Made by a program: the position numbers and the translations under genes. Below, piece by piece: positions 18,075 through 27,057 of a DNA stretch of 45,689 nt (positions are counted from its first letter, which is position 1; every line of letters starts with the position of its first letter). The notes beneath the pieces are model-generated. The model was not told the DNA's origin. It searched no databases and saw nothing but the letters and a program-made list of their open reading frames with translations. Origin of the DNA: Janthinobacterium sp. GW458P. GTDB lineage: Bacteria > Pseudomonadota > Gammaproteobacteria > Burkholderiales > Burkholderiaceae_D. Location: contig NZ_NEGZ01000032.1 in assembly GCF_002127585.1 (NCBI RefSeq), forward strand, positions 1-45,689, written 5' to 3'.

Positions 18075-18163
18075 TCGGCGACGTCCCGGATACGGCTGGA
18101 GCTTTGTGTCGTCATTTTGGGGTTCAGTTGCAAGACAAGAGATGGTATTTGGAGAAAGCAGGC

Positions 18164-18820
18164 ATGAATTTTTCGAACGAGAAAAGTCCCAAGAACTACA
18201 CAGGCATCACTATCGTTGTCCTGCTGCACGTTCTCGCGGCTTACGGGATCGTGACGGGCTTGGGCAAGCGGTTGGTCACCAAAATGATGGAACCGGTTGA
18301 AACCAAGATTATCGAGGAAGTCAAACCGCCTCCACCGAAGGATCTTCCACCGCCACCACCGCCGCCAGAAATGAAGGCACCACCGCCGCCATTCATTCCG
18401 CCAGTCGAGGTGAACGTGCAGCAGCCGCCACCACAACAGAACGTGATTGCAAATACGACTGCTGTGAAGCCAGCCACGAATGTATTGGCACCGCCATCGC
18501 CGCCTGCACAGCCTGCGCCAACTCCTGGACCAGCCAAATCGGTGCGTACGCCGGCCGTGGTTGACTTCAGTGTCTGCGAAAAGCCGGCTTATCCAAAGTC
18601 GTCGCAGCGCAATGAGGAAACCGGTGTGGTGACACTGTCCTTCCTGATCGGTGTGGATGGCAAGGTCGCTGATTCGAAGATCGTGAAGTCAAGCGGCTTC
18701 AGAGACCTGGACAAAGCTGCGGTGCAAGGCATCAGCCGCTGCACATTTAAGCCGGCAACAGTCGACGGCAAGCCGGAACAAGGCTGGCAGCAAATGCAAT
18801 ACGTTTGGTCGCTGGATTAA
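18164..18820 (+). CDS. tonB: TonB family energy transducer
   Basis: The 218-residue protein starts at 18164 (GGAG 9 nt upstream); a TTG 60 nt earlier is unlikely. An N-terminal membrane anchor (about 14-33) contains H22, matching the essential His of the E. coli TonB helix. A long Pro-rich spacer (KPPPPKDLPPPPPPPEMK and onward) spans the periplasm. The C-terminal TonB domain (about 135-218) has GVVTLSFLIGVDGKV and ends QYVWSLD. It couples the proton gradient, through ExbB/ExbD, to outer-membrane receptors such as the one at 44907. First gene of tonB-exbB-exbD-exbD-TPR. Confidence 0.92.
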   Translation: MNFSNEKSPKNYTGITIVVLLHVLAAYGIVTGLGKRLVTKMMEPVETKIIEEVKPPPPKDLPPPPPPPEMKAPPPPFIPPVEVNVQQPPPQQNVIANTTAVKPATNVLAPPSPPAQPAPTPGPAKSVRTPAVVDFSVCEKPAYPKSSQRNEETGVVTLSFLIGVDGKVADSKIVKSSGFRDLDKAAVQGISRCTFKPATVDGKPEQGWQQMQYVWSLD

Positions 18821-18906
18821 AACCCGAGACAGTTATCCCCTGTCTCACACCATGATTTCGTTGTCATTACGTTCAGCGATCTGTTATTTTTAATTTTGGA
18901 GGAAGC

Positions 18907-19839
18907 ATGTTTAAGAATACCCGTTTGTCCGCATTTTTTGCCGCGGTTCTGTTGTCCGTCACCGCTACTACCGCCCTGGTAGCAGCACCAGCTTTCGCTG
19001 ACGCGCCAGCATCGGCAGCCGCTTCGGCTCCAGCGGCAGACGCTGCACCGGCAGCACCAGCTGCTGATGCCGCAGCAACTCCAGCAGCAGACGCAGCCGC
19101 TCCAGCCGCTGACGCAGCCGCGCCAGCCAAAACCGAAGAAGTGCACAACCCGTTCGGCCTGCAAGCAGTGTGGGACGGCGGCTTCGTGCCACGCGCCACC
19201 CTGATCATCCTGGCCATCATGTCGATCGGCAGCTGGTACATCATCATCACCAAGCTGATGGATCAAATGAAGATCTTCAAGCAAGCCAAAGAAACGGCTG
19301 CCAAATTCTGGAAAGCGCCTTCGATCGCTGCCGGCTCGGCAACCCTGACCGAAGGCTCGCCATTCCGCTTCATCGCTGAATCGGGCACCAAGGCAACGGC
19401 TCACCATGACGGCGCCCTGCTGGAACAAATCGACCTGTCGACCTGGGTGACGATGTCGATCCAGCGCGCTTCGGACAAAGTCCAATCGCGTCTGCAAGAT
19501 GGCCTGTCGTTCCTGGCAACCGTTGGTTCGACCGCACCGTTTATCGGTCTGTTCGGTACCGTTTGGGGTATTTATGGCGCGCTGACCAACATCGGCATGA
19601 CCGGTAACGCTTCGATCGATAAAGTTGCAGGTCCAGTTGGTGAAGCACTGATCATGACCGCTTTCGGTCTGCTGGTCGCCGTTCCTGCCGTTCTGGGTTA
19701 CAACTGGCTGGTGCGTCGCAACAAAACCGCAATGGAAGACGTACGCTCGTTCAGCGCCGACGTTCACTCGGTACTGATCTCCGGCGCCATGTCGACCAGC
19801 GAAGCTGGCCGTGCTGCCGGCGCTAAAAAGATCGGATAA
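18907..19839 (+). CDS. exbB: ExbB/MotA/TolQ family proton channel with signal peptide
   Basis: The 310-residue protein has a cleavable-looking signal (MFKNTRLSAFFAAVLLSVTA, AFA-DA) and a low-complexity Ala/Pro/Asp spacer with PAADAA repeats (about 33-76). The ExbB core follows: a helix ATLIILAIMSIGSWYIIITK, a large cytoplasmic loop, then TAPFIGLFGTVWGIYGAL and ALIMTAFGLLVAVPAVLGYN. E. coli ExbB lacks the periplasmic extension, but extended forms are common in Pseudomonas and betaproteobacteria. GGAGG precedes the ATG. exbD follows after 5 nt. Confidence 0.93.
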   Translation: MFKNTRLSAFFAAVLLSVTATTALVAAPAFADAPASAAASAPAADAAPAAPAADAAATPAADAAAPAADAAAPAKTEEVHNPFGLQAVWDGGFVPRATLIILAIMSIGSWYIIITKLMDQMKIFKQAKETAAKFWKAPSIAAGSATLTEGSPFRFIAESGTKATAHHDGALLEQIDLSTWVTMSIQRASDKVQSRLQDGLSFLATVGSTAPFIGLFGTVWGIYGALTNIGMTGNASIDKVAGPVGEALIMTAFGLLVAVPAVLGYNWLVRRNKTAMEDVRSFSADVHSVLISGAMSTSEAGRAAGAKKIG

Positions 19840-19844
19840 GAATC

Positions 19845-20273
19845 ATGTCGATGTCCGTCGGCTCCGACAGCGGAGATGAAGATCAAGTAATGTCAGAAAT
19901 CAACACGACGCCGCTCGTCGACATCATGTTGGTTTTGCTGATCATTTTCTTGATCACCAGTCCGGTTGTCCTCAAATTGCAGAAAATCGATCTGCCGATC
20001 GAGGCCAACCAAGCCCTTCAAAGCAAGCCAGAAAACGTCAACATCGTTGTCAACAAGGATGGCGAGATCTATCTGGGCCAGAAGAAACTGAAAGATACGA
20101 ACGAACTGTTCGATTATCTGAAAGTTGAAGCAGTGAAAGTACCGCAGCCGGAAGTACACGTTCGTGGCGACCAAGAAACACGCTACGAATCGATCGGCCG
20201 GGTTATTTACACGACCCAACGCGCCGGAATCCAGAAGGTCGGCTTCATCACCGAACCACCTGACAAGGGCTGA
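19845..20273 (+). CDS. exbD: ExbD/TolR family protein, first copy
   Basis: The 142-residue protein has a short cytoplasmic N-terminus, one membrane helix with the proton-path Asp (NTTPLVDIMLVLLIIFLITS, D26) and a periplasmic domain (PLPI-type strand KIDLPIEANQ, then VHVRGDQETRYESIGRVIY). It forms the ion channel with ExbB, whose gene ends 5 nt upstream. A second, distinct exbD follows 104 nt downstream. Codon use is less GC-extreme than in neighbouring operons, as often in highly expressed genes. Confidence 0.93.
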   Translation: MSMSVGSDSGDEDQVMSEINTTPLVDIMLVLLIIFLITSPVVLKLQKIDLPIEANQALQSKPENVNIVVNKDGEIYLGQKKLKDTNELFDYLKVEAVKVPQPEVHVRGDQETRYESIGRVIYTTQRAGIQKVGFITEPPDKG

Positions 20274-20377
20274 TAGCGGCTGACAGCGGCGTCCCGGCAA
20301 CAAGGGACGCCACTGCCGGAAGCTTGCCGGGCGGCAGTCTCGCCCGGCGCTTCGTTGGACTTCTTAAAGGAAATACT

Positions 20378-20809
20378 ATGAGTATGAATGTCGGTTCGGG
20401 CAGTTCGCCAAACGCGGATCCGGAACCAATGATGGAACTGAACATGACGCCCCTCATCGACGTGATGCTGGTGCTGATTATCATGTTGATCATCACGATT
20501 CCTAAGCAAAACCACTCGGTGAACCTGAACATGCCGGTCGGCACCCCGCCGCCACCGACAACGGAACCAGTGGTCGTCACGATCGATGTCGATTTTGACG
20601 GCACCATCTTGTGGGACAATCAGGTCGTTCCTGACCGTGCCTCACTGGAAGCCAAGCTGAGCAACATCGCCGCGCAAGCGGACCAGCCGGAAGTGCATCT
20701 GCGCCCCAACAAGCTGGTGGAATACAAAGTCGTCGCCGGTGTGATGGCGTCGGCCCAGCGTCTGGGCGTGACCAAAATCGGTCTGGTCGGCAACGAGCAA
20801 TTCCAGTAA
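20378..20809 (+). CDS. exbD: ExbD/TolR family protein, second copy
   Basis: The 143-residue protein starts at 20378 (AAAGG 7 nt before the ATG); an open frame from 20324 is not conserved. Helix NMTPLIDVMLVLIIMLIIT carries the conserved Asp. The periplasmic part differs clearly from the first copy (HSVNLNMPVGTPPPPTTEP and VHLRPNKLVEYKVV), so this is an old paralogue, not a recent duplicate. Paired ExbD proteins occur in other TonB clusters, for example in Xanthomonas. A terminator follows at 20838. Confidence 0.92.
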   Translation: MSMNVGSGSSPNADPEPMMELNMTPLIDVMLVLIIMLIITIPKQNHSVNLNMPVGTPPPPTTEPVVVTIDVDFDGTILWDNQVVPDRASLEAKLSNIAAQADQPEVHLRPNKLVEYKVVAGVMASAQRLGVTKIGLVGNEQFQ

Positions 20810-20837
20810 GCTGCAGCAATCAGGTTCTCTTTACATC

Positions 20838-20871
20838 CGAATAGGCAGGACTTCCTGCCTATTCGCTTTTT
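20838..20871 (+). terminator. strong terminator between the second exbD and the TPR gene
   Basis: A perfect 12-bp stem (20838-20849 with 20854-20865), loop ACTT, then CTTTTT. It lies 28 nt after the exbD stop and ends 16 nt before the TPR start codon. The TPR gene should therefore be read by partial read-through, or from a promoter not seen. Confidence 0.9.
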
Positions 20872-20887
20872 ACTGAAAGACTTTCTC

Positions 20888-22099
20888 ATGTCCAAGTTTC
20901 GTCTCGCTCATCTCGGCCTCGTCATGGCCGCTATCGGTTTTACCGCAGCAACTCCTGTAATCGGCCTGGGCTCGCTGGCATACGCCGCCGACACCGTGCG
21001 CGCCGAAGTGGGCAAGCCACTGCAAGAAGCGCAAAAACTCGCTAGCAGCGGCAAAAACAAGGAAGCGCTGGCCAAGCTGCGCGAAGCTGACAGCGTTGGC
21101 GGCAAGACCGCCTTTGAGAGCTACCAGATCGAACGCGTGCGCGCTTCGGCCGCCGCCGCAGCCGGCGACAACCCGACCGCCATCAAGGCCTTTGAAGCCG
21201 TCATCAATTCCGGCCGCCTGGGCGCCGCCGAAGCCCCCAAATTCACGCAAGCCCTGGCCGGCATGTACTACCGCGCCAAGGACTGGCCTAACGCCATCAC
21301 CTGGATCAACCGCTCGCTGAAAGACCGCGAAGATCCACAGATGCGCGAACTGCTGATCCAGACCTACTACGTCAGCGGCAACTATGCAGCGGCGGCGAAA
21401 GAGCTGCAATCGCGCGGCGGCAACTCGGAAAGCAGCCTGCAGATGCTGGCCAACATCCAGTTGAAGCAGAATGACAAGGCCGGCTACGTGGCCACGCTGG
21501 AAAAACTGGCAGGCAACTATCCAAAGACCAGCTACTGGGCCGACCTGCTGAACCGCGTTTCGGGCAAGCCAGGCTTCTCGCAACGCCTGGGCCTGGATGT
21601 CCAGCGCCTGCGCCTGGCCAACGGCCTGTTCACCAAGCCCTCCGAATACATGGAAATCAGCCAGCTGGCATTGCAAGCGGGCAATCCAGGCGAAGCGCTG
21701 AAAATCATCGACCAGGGTTACAAAAAAGGCATTCTGGGTACGGGCGCCGATGCGGCCCGCCACCAGCGCCTGAAAGACCTAGCCCTGAAGACGCAAGCTG
21801 ACCTGAAGGCCAACGCCGCCAAGTCGGAAGCCGAGTACATCAAGAACAAGGACGCCGACAGCTTGAGCAAGCTGGGCTTCGCCCTGGTTTCCGATGGCCA
21901 GGCCGACAAGGGCCTGGACCTGATGAACCAGGCCGTGAAGATGGGCAGCGCCAAGTACCAGGAAGAAGCACAATTGCACTTGGGCATCGCTTACGGCGTG
22001 GCTGGCAAGAAATCCAATGCCCAAAACGCCCTGAAAGCCGTCAAAGGCACGGATGGCGCAGCTGACCTGGCCCGCTACTGGTCGCTGATGCTGAAATAA
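20888..22099 (+). CDS. periplasmic TPR-repeat protein of the TonB cluster
   Basis: The 403-residue protein has a signal peptide (MSKFRLAHLGLVMAAIGFTA, cleavage near AYA-AD). TPR-like helical pairs fill the rest: KPLQEAQKLASSGKNKEALA, AAAGDNPTAIKAFEAVIN, YYRAKDWPNAITWINRSL, YVSGNYAAAAKEL, ALQAGNPGEALKIID. It recalls TtpC-type TPR proteins linked to TonB2 systems in Vibrio and relatives, though overall homology cannot be judged by eye. Role inferred: periplasmic partner of TonB/ExbBD. It lies behind a terminator, and an intergenic repeat starts right after its stop. Confidence 0.8.
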   Translation: MSKFRLAHLGLVMAAIGFTAATPVIGLGSLAYAADTVRAEVGKPLQEAQKLASSGKNKEALAKLREADSVGGKTAFESYQIERVRASAAAAAGDNPTAIKAFEAVINSGRLGAAEAPKFTQALAGMYYRAKDWPNAITWINRSLKDREDPQMRELLIQTYYVSGNYAAAAKELQSRGGNSESSLQMLANIQLKQNDKAGYVATLEKLAGNYPKTSYWADLLNRVSGKPGFSQRLGLDVQRLRLANGLFTKPSEYMEISQLALQAGNPGEALKIIDQGYKKGILGTGADAARHQRLKDLALKTQADLKANAAKSEAEYIKNKDADSLSKLGFALVSDGQADKGLDLMNQAVKMGSAKYQEEAQLHLGIAYGVAGKKSNAQNALKAVKGTDGAADLARYWSLMLK

Positions 22100-22100
22100 G

Positions 22101-22236
22101 CCGGCATCAACCGAGGCTGCTGCGCGGCGCGCCTTGCCGCCTGCGCACCTCACCGGCTCGGCCCCCCGTATGCAAGTACGAGGGCGCTTCCGGGCCACAA
22201 ATCACCGCCGCTCGCTACGCTGTTGTGCGATGTTGG
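22101..22236 (-). repeat. intergenic repeat element, copy A (minus orientation)
   Basis: On the minus strand this matches copy D at 30004 in several blocks: AGCGAGCGGCGGTGATTTGTGG, split by a core palindrome CGTA-CTTGCA-TACG, then CCGAGCCGGTGAGG. Ends are weakly inverted (CCGGCATC against CCAACATC). About 136 bp, starting 2 nt after the TPR stop. Confidence 0.75.
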
Positions 22237-22253
22237 TAGTGTTGCAATATGTC

Positions 22254-22290
22254 AAAAAGCGTTGCCCGCCCTGTGCCGGCAACGCTTTTT
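22254..22290. terminator. bidirectional terminator before ribF
   Basis: AAAAAGCGTTGCC (22254-22266) pairs with GGCAACGCTTTTT (22278-22290) across an 11-nt loop. The A-run and T-run make it work from either strand. It closes the TonB/TPR unit. Confidence 0.85.
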
Positions 22291-22333
22291 GTCCATTTCA
22301 GGGGGAAATTACCGCTCTGGCCGCCCTTGCGGC

Positions 22334-22361
22334 TGTGCATCCCTGAAACAGTCCGTATAAT
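22334..22361 (+). promoter_or_regulatory. possible ribF operon promoter
   Basis: A perfect TATAAT at 22356-22361 with a weak -35 (TGTGCA, 22334-22339, 16-nt spacer). Start would be near 22368, about 27 nt before ribF. Confidence 0.45.
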
Positions 22362-22394
22362 CTCCCATTTGGCACAGTTTTTCATCAGATTCCT

Positions 22395-23366
22395 ATGAAG
22401 GTATTCCGCGGACTTCCCAATGCCCAGGCTCGAGCGCCCTGCGCTCTGACCATCGGCAATTTTGACGGTGTCCACATCGGCCATCAGGCCCTGCTGGCGC
22501 GCGTGCGCGAAGCTGCCACCGAACTCGGCATTGAAGCGGCCGTGATGACGTTCGAACCGCACCCGCGCGAATTCTTCGCCCAGCGCGCGGGCGACCTGTC
22601 GAAGGCGCCGCAGCGCATCGCCAACCTGCGCGACAAGCTGCAATCGCTGGACGACGCCGGTATCGACCGGGTCGTCGTCGAGCACTTCAGCGCCCAGTTC
22701 GCCGCCCTGACGCCGCAGGAATTCACGGAAAAAGTCCTCGTTGACGGCTTGCACGTGAAATGGCTGATGGTCGGCGACGACTTCTGCTATGGCGCCCGGC
22801 GCGCCGGCGACGTGGCCATGCTGCAGGAGGCGGGCCGCCAATATGGTTTCCACGTAGAAACTTTGGCGACGGTCATGAATGGCAGCACGCGCATTTCCTC
22901 GTCCGCCGTGCGCCTGGCCCTGGCCGCCGGCGACTTCCCGCTGGCGCAGCAGCTGCTGGGCCATCCCTACGCCATTTCCGGCCATGTGATCCACGGCCAG
23001 AAGCTGGGCCGCACCCTGGGTTTTCCCACCCTGAACCTGCGCGTGGCGCACCGCCCCGCCCTGTCCGGCGTCTTCATCGTGCAAGTGCACGGCCTGGGAC
23101 CGCTGCCGCTGCCCGCCGTGGCCAGCCTCGGCGTGCGCCCCACCGTCGACGACAGCGGCCGCGTCTTGCTGGAAGTGCATCTGTTTGATTTCGCGCAATC
23201 GTGCTACGGCAAGCTGGTGCGCGTGGAATTCCTGCAAAAGCTGCGCGACGAAGAGAAATACGACGATTTGCCCACCCTGACGGCCGCCATCGAGCGCGAC
23301 TCAAACCAGGCCCGCGCCTGGTTCGAGCAGCGCAGCGGCGCCATCACGGCCACCGACCGAATTTGA
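22395..23366 (+). CDS. ribF: bifunctional riboflavin kinase/FAD synthetase
   Basis: The 323-residue enzyme makes FMN and then FAD from riboflavin. N-terminal nucleotidyltransferase: [17 protein letters not shown] (GNFDGVHxGH) and [15 protein letters not shown]-terminal flavokinase: [20 protein letters not shown] and the [17 protein letters not shown] end. Length is normal. It opens the run ribF-ileS-lspA-coaBC-dut; ribF-ileS-lspA is a common order in proteobacteria. Confidence 0.96.
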   Translation: MKVFRGLPNAQARAPCALTIGNFDGVHIGHQALLARVREAATELGIEAAVMTFEPHPREFFAQRAGDLSKAPQRIANLRDKLQSLDDAGIDRVVVEHFSAQFAALTPQEFTEKVLVDGLHVKWLMVGDDFCYGARRAGDVAMLQEAGRQYGFHVETLATVMNGSTRISSSAVRLALAAGDFPLAQQLLGHPYAISGHVIHGQKLGRTLGFPTLNLRVAHRPALSGVFIVQVHGLGPLPLPAVASLGVRPTVDDSGRVLLEVHLFDFAQSCYGKLVRVEFLQKLRDEEKYDDLPTLTAAIERDSNQARAWFEQRSGAITATDRI

Positions 23367-23433
23367 TCCCGGCCAACTCCGCCGCCTGGCGGCGCCTGCC
23401 GCCGCAAACCATTCAATATCATTAAAGAAGACT

Positions 23434-26334
23434 ATGTCCGATCAAAACAAGCCAGCCACGCCCAAGCAGAACAAGAAGCCTGAAAGCAAATACCCGGTCA
23501 ACATGACGGAAACCCCATTCCCGATGCGCGGCGACATGGCCAAGCGCGAGCCGCAATGGGTACAGCAATGGCAAGACAAGAAGATTTACGAGCGCGTGCG
23601 CAAGGCTGCCGCCGGCCGGCCGAAATTCATCCTGCACGACGGCCCGCCGTACGCGAACGGCGACATTCACCTGGGCCACGCCGTCAACAAGATCCTGAAA
23701 GACATGGTCGTCAAGTCGCGCTCGCTGGCCGGCTTCGACGCGCCGTATGTGCCAGGCTGGGATTGCCACGGCATGCCGATCGAGATCCAGATCGAAAAAC
23801 TGCACGGCAAGAACCTGCCGACGGCCGAAGTGCTGGAAAAGGCCCGCGCCTACGCCAACGTGCAGGTCGAGCGCCAGAAGAAGGATTTCATCCGCCTGGG
23901 CGTGCTGGGCGAGTGGGACAACCCCTACCTGACCATGGCGCACGGCAATGAAGCGGACGAATTGCGCGCGCTGGGCAAGCTGCTGGAAAAAGGCTATGTC
24001 TACCGCGGCCTGAAACCGGTCAACTGGTGCTTCGACTGCCAGTCGGCGCTGGCCGAGGCGGAAGTGGAATACGCGGAAAAGCGCGATCCCGCCATCGACG
24101 TCGGGTTCAAATTCAAAGAATTTGAACGAATCGCGCAAGCCTTCGGCCTGCCTGCACTGCCGACCGATAACGGCTTCATCGTCATCTGGACCACCACGCC
24201 GTGGACCATCCCGTCGAACCAGGCGCTCAACGTGCACCCGGAAGTGAAATATTCGCTGGTGAAGACCGAGCGCGACGGCCAGCCATTGCTGCTGATCCTG
24301 GCACAAGACCTGGTCGTGGCCAGCCTGGCGCGCTTCAAGCTCGATGGCACGACGATCGCCACCTGCGACGGCGCGGCCCTGGCCGGCATCAGCTTCCGCC
24401 ACCCGCTGCACGCGTCCGACGCCTTCTATGACCGCCTGTCGCCGCTGTACCTGGCCGAATACGTGACCACGGAAAGCGGCACGGGCGTGGTGCACTCGGC
24501 GCCCGCCTACGGCCTGGACGACTTTATCTCGTGCAAGGCGCACGGCATGAAGGACGACGACTTCATCAAGCCCGTCATGGGCGACGGCAAATTCGCCTCG
24601 ACCCTGCCCCTGTTCGGCGGCATGAGCATCTGGGAAGCGTCGAAACCGATCTGCAATGCCCTGAAAGAAGCAGGCGCCTTGTTCGAAGTCAAGATGTTCG
24701 ACCACAGTTACATGCATTGCTGGCGTCATAAGACGCCGATCATCTACCGCGCCACGTCGCAGTGGTTCGCCGGCATGGACGTGACGCCGAAGGACGGCGG
24801 CGCGACCCTGCGCGAGACGGCCTTGCAAGGCATCGCCGACACCGAGTTCTTCCCGGACTGGGGCCAGGCGCGCCTGCACGGCATGATTGCCAACCGTCCC
24901 GACTGGACCCTGTCGCGCCAGCGCCAGTGGGGCGTGCCGATGGCCTTCATCGTGCACAAGGAAACAGGCGACCTGCATCCGCGCACGCCGGAACTGCTGG
25001 AGCAGGTGGCCAAGCTGATCGAAAAGGACGGCATCGAGGCATGGCAGGCGCTGGACTTGCGGGACCTGATCGGCGACGAAGCGGCCATCTACGCCAAGAA
25101 CAAGGATACCCTGGACGTGTGGTTCGATTCCGGCGCCACGCACCAGACGGTGCTGGGCGGCCCGCAGGCCCACGGTTCGCACTCGACGCAGCTGCAATTC
25201 CCGGCCGACCTGTACCTGGAAGGCTCGGACCAGCACCGCGGCTGGTTCCACTCGTCCCTGCTCGTGTCGTCGATGCTGAACGGCCGTCCGCCGTACAAGG
25301 CGCTGCTGACGCACGGCTTCACGGTCGACGGCGAAGGCAAGAAGATGTCCAAGTCGCTGGGCAACACGCTGGCGCCGCAAAAGATCTCGGACACCCTGGG
25401 CGCGGACATCCTGCGCCTGTGGATCGCCTCGACCGATTACACGGGCGAGCTGTCGATCTCCGATGAAATCCTCAAACGCGTGACGGAATCGTACCGCCGC
25501 ATCCGCAACACCCTGCGCTTCCTGCTGGCGAACACCTCGGACTTCAATCCGGCCACGGACGCCGTGCCGGTGGCGGAAATGTTCGAAATCGACCGCTATG
25601 CGCTGGCCAACATGGCCTCGCTGCAGCAGCAGATCGAGAACAATTACGCGCGCTACGAATTCCACCCCGTCGTGTCGAAGCTGCAGACCTACTGCTCGGA
25701 AGACCTGGGCGGCTTCTACCTGGACATCCTGAAGGACCGTCTGTACACCTCGGGCTTGACGTCGCACGCGCGCCGTTCGGCGCAGACGGCCCTGTGGCAC
25801 ATCACGCAAAGCCTGCTGCGCCTGATGGCCCCGGCCTTGTCGTTCACTGCCGAAGAGGCCTGGGCAGTGTTCGCCGGCGCGGAAGCGTATGCCGCCAGCG
25901 ATGAAACCATCTTCACGCAAACCTGGTGGCAGCTGCCGGAAGTTTCGGGCGCGGCCGAGCTGCTGGAAAAATACACGGCCCTGCGCGCCGTGCGCACGGA
26001 CGTCACGAAGCAGCTGGAAGACTTGCGCACCTCGGGCGCCATCGGTTCCTCGCTGCAGGCGGAGCTGACGATCAAGGCCGCGCCGATGAAATACAAGCTG
26101 TTGACCACCCTGGGCGACGACTTGAAATTCGTCTTCATCACCTCGCAGGCAACCGTGGCCGAAGTCGCCGACGAAGCGGCAGAGGAAGTGCTCGTGGCCG
26201 CGTCGACGGCGCCGAAGTGCGAGCGCTGCTGGCACTACCGCGCCGACGTGGGCACGGACGCCGCCCATGCCACCCTGTGCGGCCGCTGCGTCAGCAACCT
26301 GTTTGGAAAGGGCGAAGTTCGCCGTTTCGCCTAA
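23434..26334 (+). CDS. ileS: isoleucyl-tRNA synthetase
   Basis: The 966-residue class I synthetase has the HIGH-type motif HLGH (79-82), the CP1 editing domain ([14 protein letters not shown]), WFDSGATH, and KMSKS at 637-641. It ends with a zinc finger CERCWHYR...CGRC typical of bacterial IleRS1. It charges tRNA-Ile in the cytosol. The stop is followed at once by repeat copy B. lspA is downstream, as in E. coli. Confidence 0.98.
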   Translation: MSDQNKPATPKQNKKPESKYPVNMTETPFPMRGDMAKREPQWVQQWQDKKIYERVRKAAAGRPKFILHDGPPYANGDIHLGHAVNKILKDMVVKSRSLAGFDAPYVPGWDCHGMPIEIQIEKLHGKNLPTAEVLEKARAYANVQVERQKKDFIRLGVLGEWDNPYLTMAHGNEADELRALGKLLEKGYVYRGLKPVNWCFDCQSALAEAEVEYAEKRDPAIDVGFKFKEFERIAQAFGLPALPTDNGFIVIWTTTPWTIPSNQALNVHPEVKYSLVKTERDGQPLLLILAQDLVVASLARFKLDGTTIATCDGAALAGISFRHPLHASDAFYDRLSPLYLAEYVTTESGTGVVHSAPAYGLDDFISCKAHGMKDDDFIKPVMGDGKFASTLPLFGGMSIWEASKPICNALKEAGALFEVKMFDHSYMHCWRHKTPIIYRATSQWFAGMDVTPKDGGATLRETALQGIADTEFFPDWGQARLHGMIANRPDWTLSRQRQWGVPMAFIVHKETGDLHPRTPELLEQVAKLIEKDGIEAWQALDLRDLIGDEAAIYAKNKDTLDVWFDSGATHQTVLGGPQAHGSHSTQLQFPADLYLEGSDQHRGWFHSSLLVSSMLNGRPPYKALLTHGFTVDGEGKKMSKSLGNTLAPQKISDTLGADILRLWIASTDYTGELSISDEILKRVTESYRRIRNTLRFLLANTSDFNPATDAVPVAEMFEIDRYALANMASLQQQIENNYARYEFHPVVSKLQTYCSEDLGGFYLDILKDRLYTSGLTSHARRSAQTALWHITQSLLRLMAPALSFTAEEAWAVFAGAEAYAASDETIFTQTWWQLPEVSGAAELLEKYTALRAVRTDVTKQLEDLRTSGAIGSSLQAELTIKAAPMKYKLLTTLGDDLKFVFITSQATVAEVADEAAEEVLVAASTAPKCERCWHYRADVGTDAAHATLCGRCVSNLFGKGEVRRFA

Positions 26335-26470
26335 ACAACGTCGTCAAAATCTACTGCGCGTCGCGATTTGCGGCCTGCGATGCTCGCTGTACTAAAGTAC
26401 AGCTGCGCGTCTCGGGCCAACGGGGGCGCCGAGCCTCGCTGCCGCTCGCTACGATTTTGCCCGTCGTTGT
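26335..26470 (-). repeat. intergenic repeat element, copy B (minus orientation)
   Basis: It begins directly after the ileS stop. Ends are inverted (ACAACGTCGTCAAAATC at 26335; the far end at 26453-26470 reads ACAACGACGGGCAAAATC on the minus strand). The minus strand shares CGAGCATCGCAGGCCGCAAA and CGCGACGCGCAG with copy D, and the core is CTGTACTTTAGTACAG. Confidence 0.85.
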
Positions 26471-26485
26471 ATGCTATGAGTCCAA

Positions 26486-26509
26486 CCGCCGCCTGCTGCC
26501 AGGCGGCGG
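26486..26509 (+). other. GC-rich hairpin between ileS and lspA
   Basis: A perfect 10-bp stem CCGCCGCCTG/CAGGCGGCGG with loop CTGC, followed by CTTTATCTTCC. The U-run is broken, so it would be at most a weak terminator inside the operon. Confidence 0.6.
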
Positions 26510-26530
26510 CTTTATCTTCCCTGGAAAAAT

Positions 26531-27040
26531 ATGGCCACTAAAAACCGTTTTTCATCGAAATCGTCCTCTTCATCGTCGCTGGTGCCCTGGCTGGGCATTG
26601 CCGCCATCGTCATCCTGTTCGACCAGATCACCAAGATCACGATCCTGAAGACCTTCCGCTATGCGCAGGAGATGGTCATCACCTCGTATTTCAACCTGGT
26701 GCTCGCGTACAACAAGGGCGCCGCGTTCAGCTTCCTGTCCGACCAGGGCGGCTGGCAGCGCTATTTCTTCACCGGCATCGCCCTGGCGGCGGCCATCTAC
26801 ATCATTTATTTGCTGAAAAAGCACGCCGGCCAGCGCATGTTCTGCTGGGCCCTGGCGCTGATCCTCGGCGGCGCGCTGGGCAACGCCATCGACCGCCTGG
26901 TGTACGGCCACGTGGTCGATTTCCTCGACTTTCACTGGAAGAGCTGGGGCCATTTCCCCGCTTTCAATATCGCCGACAGCGCCATCTGCATCGGCGCGGC
27001 CCTGTTCATCATCGATGAACTGCGCCGTGTAAACAAATAG
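26531..27040 (+). CDS. lspA: lipoprotein signal peptidase (signal peptidase II)
   Basis: The 169-residue inner-membrane aspartic protease has four helices. The first catalytic Asp lies in [20 protein letters not shown], the second in [23 protein letters not shown] in helix 1 and [15 protein letters not shown] are family signatures. It cleaves prolipoproteins before the lipidated Cys; the M48-like lipoprotein at 28894 is one likely substrate. coaBC follows after 17 nt. Confidence 0.97.
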   Translation: MATKNRFSSKSSSSSSLVPWLGIAAIVILFDQITKITILKTFRYAQEMVITSYFNLVLAYNKGAAFSFLSDQGGWQRYFFTGIALAAAIYIIYLLKKHAGQRMFCWALALILGGALGNAIDRLVYGHVVDFLDFHWKSWGHFPAFNIADSAICIGAALFIIDELRRVNK

Positions 27041-27057
27041 ACAAGCAGGAGAACGGC

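Noticed and set aside
17580..18163. Fur box upstream of tonB
   Set aside because: No stretch resembles the GATAATGAT-type 19-mer; iron control cannot be claimed from sequence.
18907..19150. DNA repeats in the 5' part of exbB looked like a tandem array
   Set aside because: They encode the Ala/Pro/Asp-rich spacer (PAADAA units) with variable codons; this is protein low complexity, not a satellite or CRISPR.
23422..26268. A 948-codon open frame on the minus strand under ileS
   Set aside because: It is antisense to a certain ileS gene, rich in Arg, Gln, His and Val as expected for the mirror frame of high-GC codons, and has no known domain.
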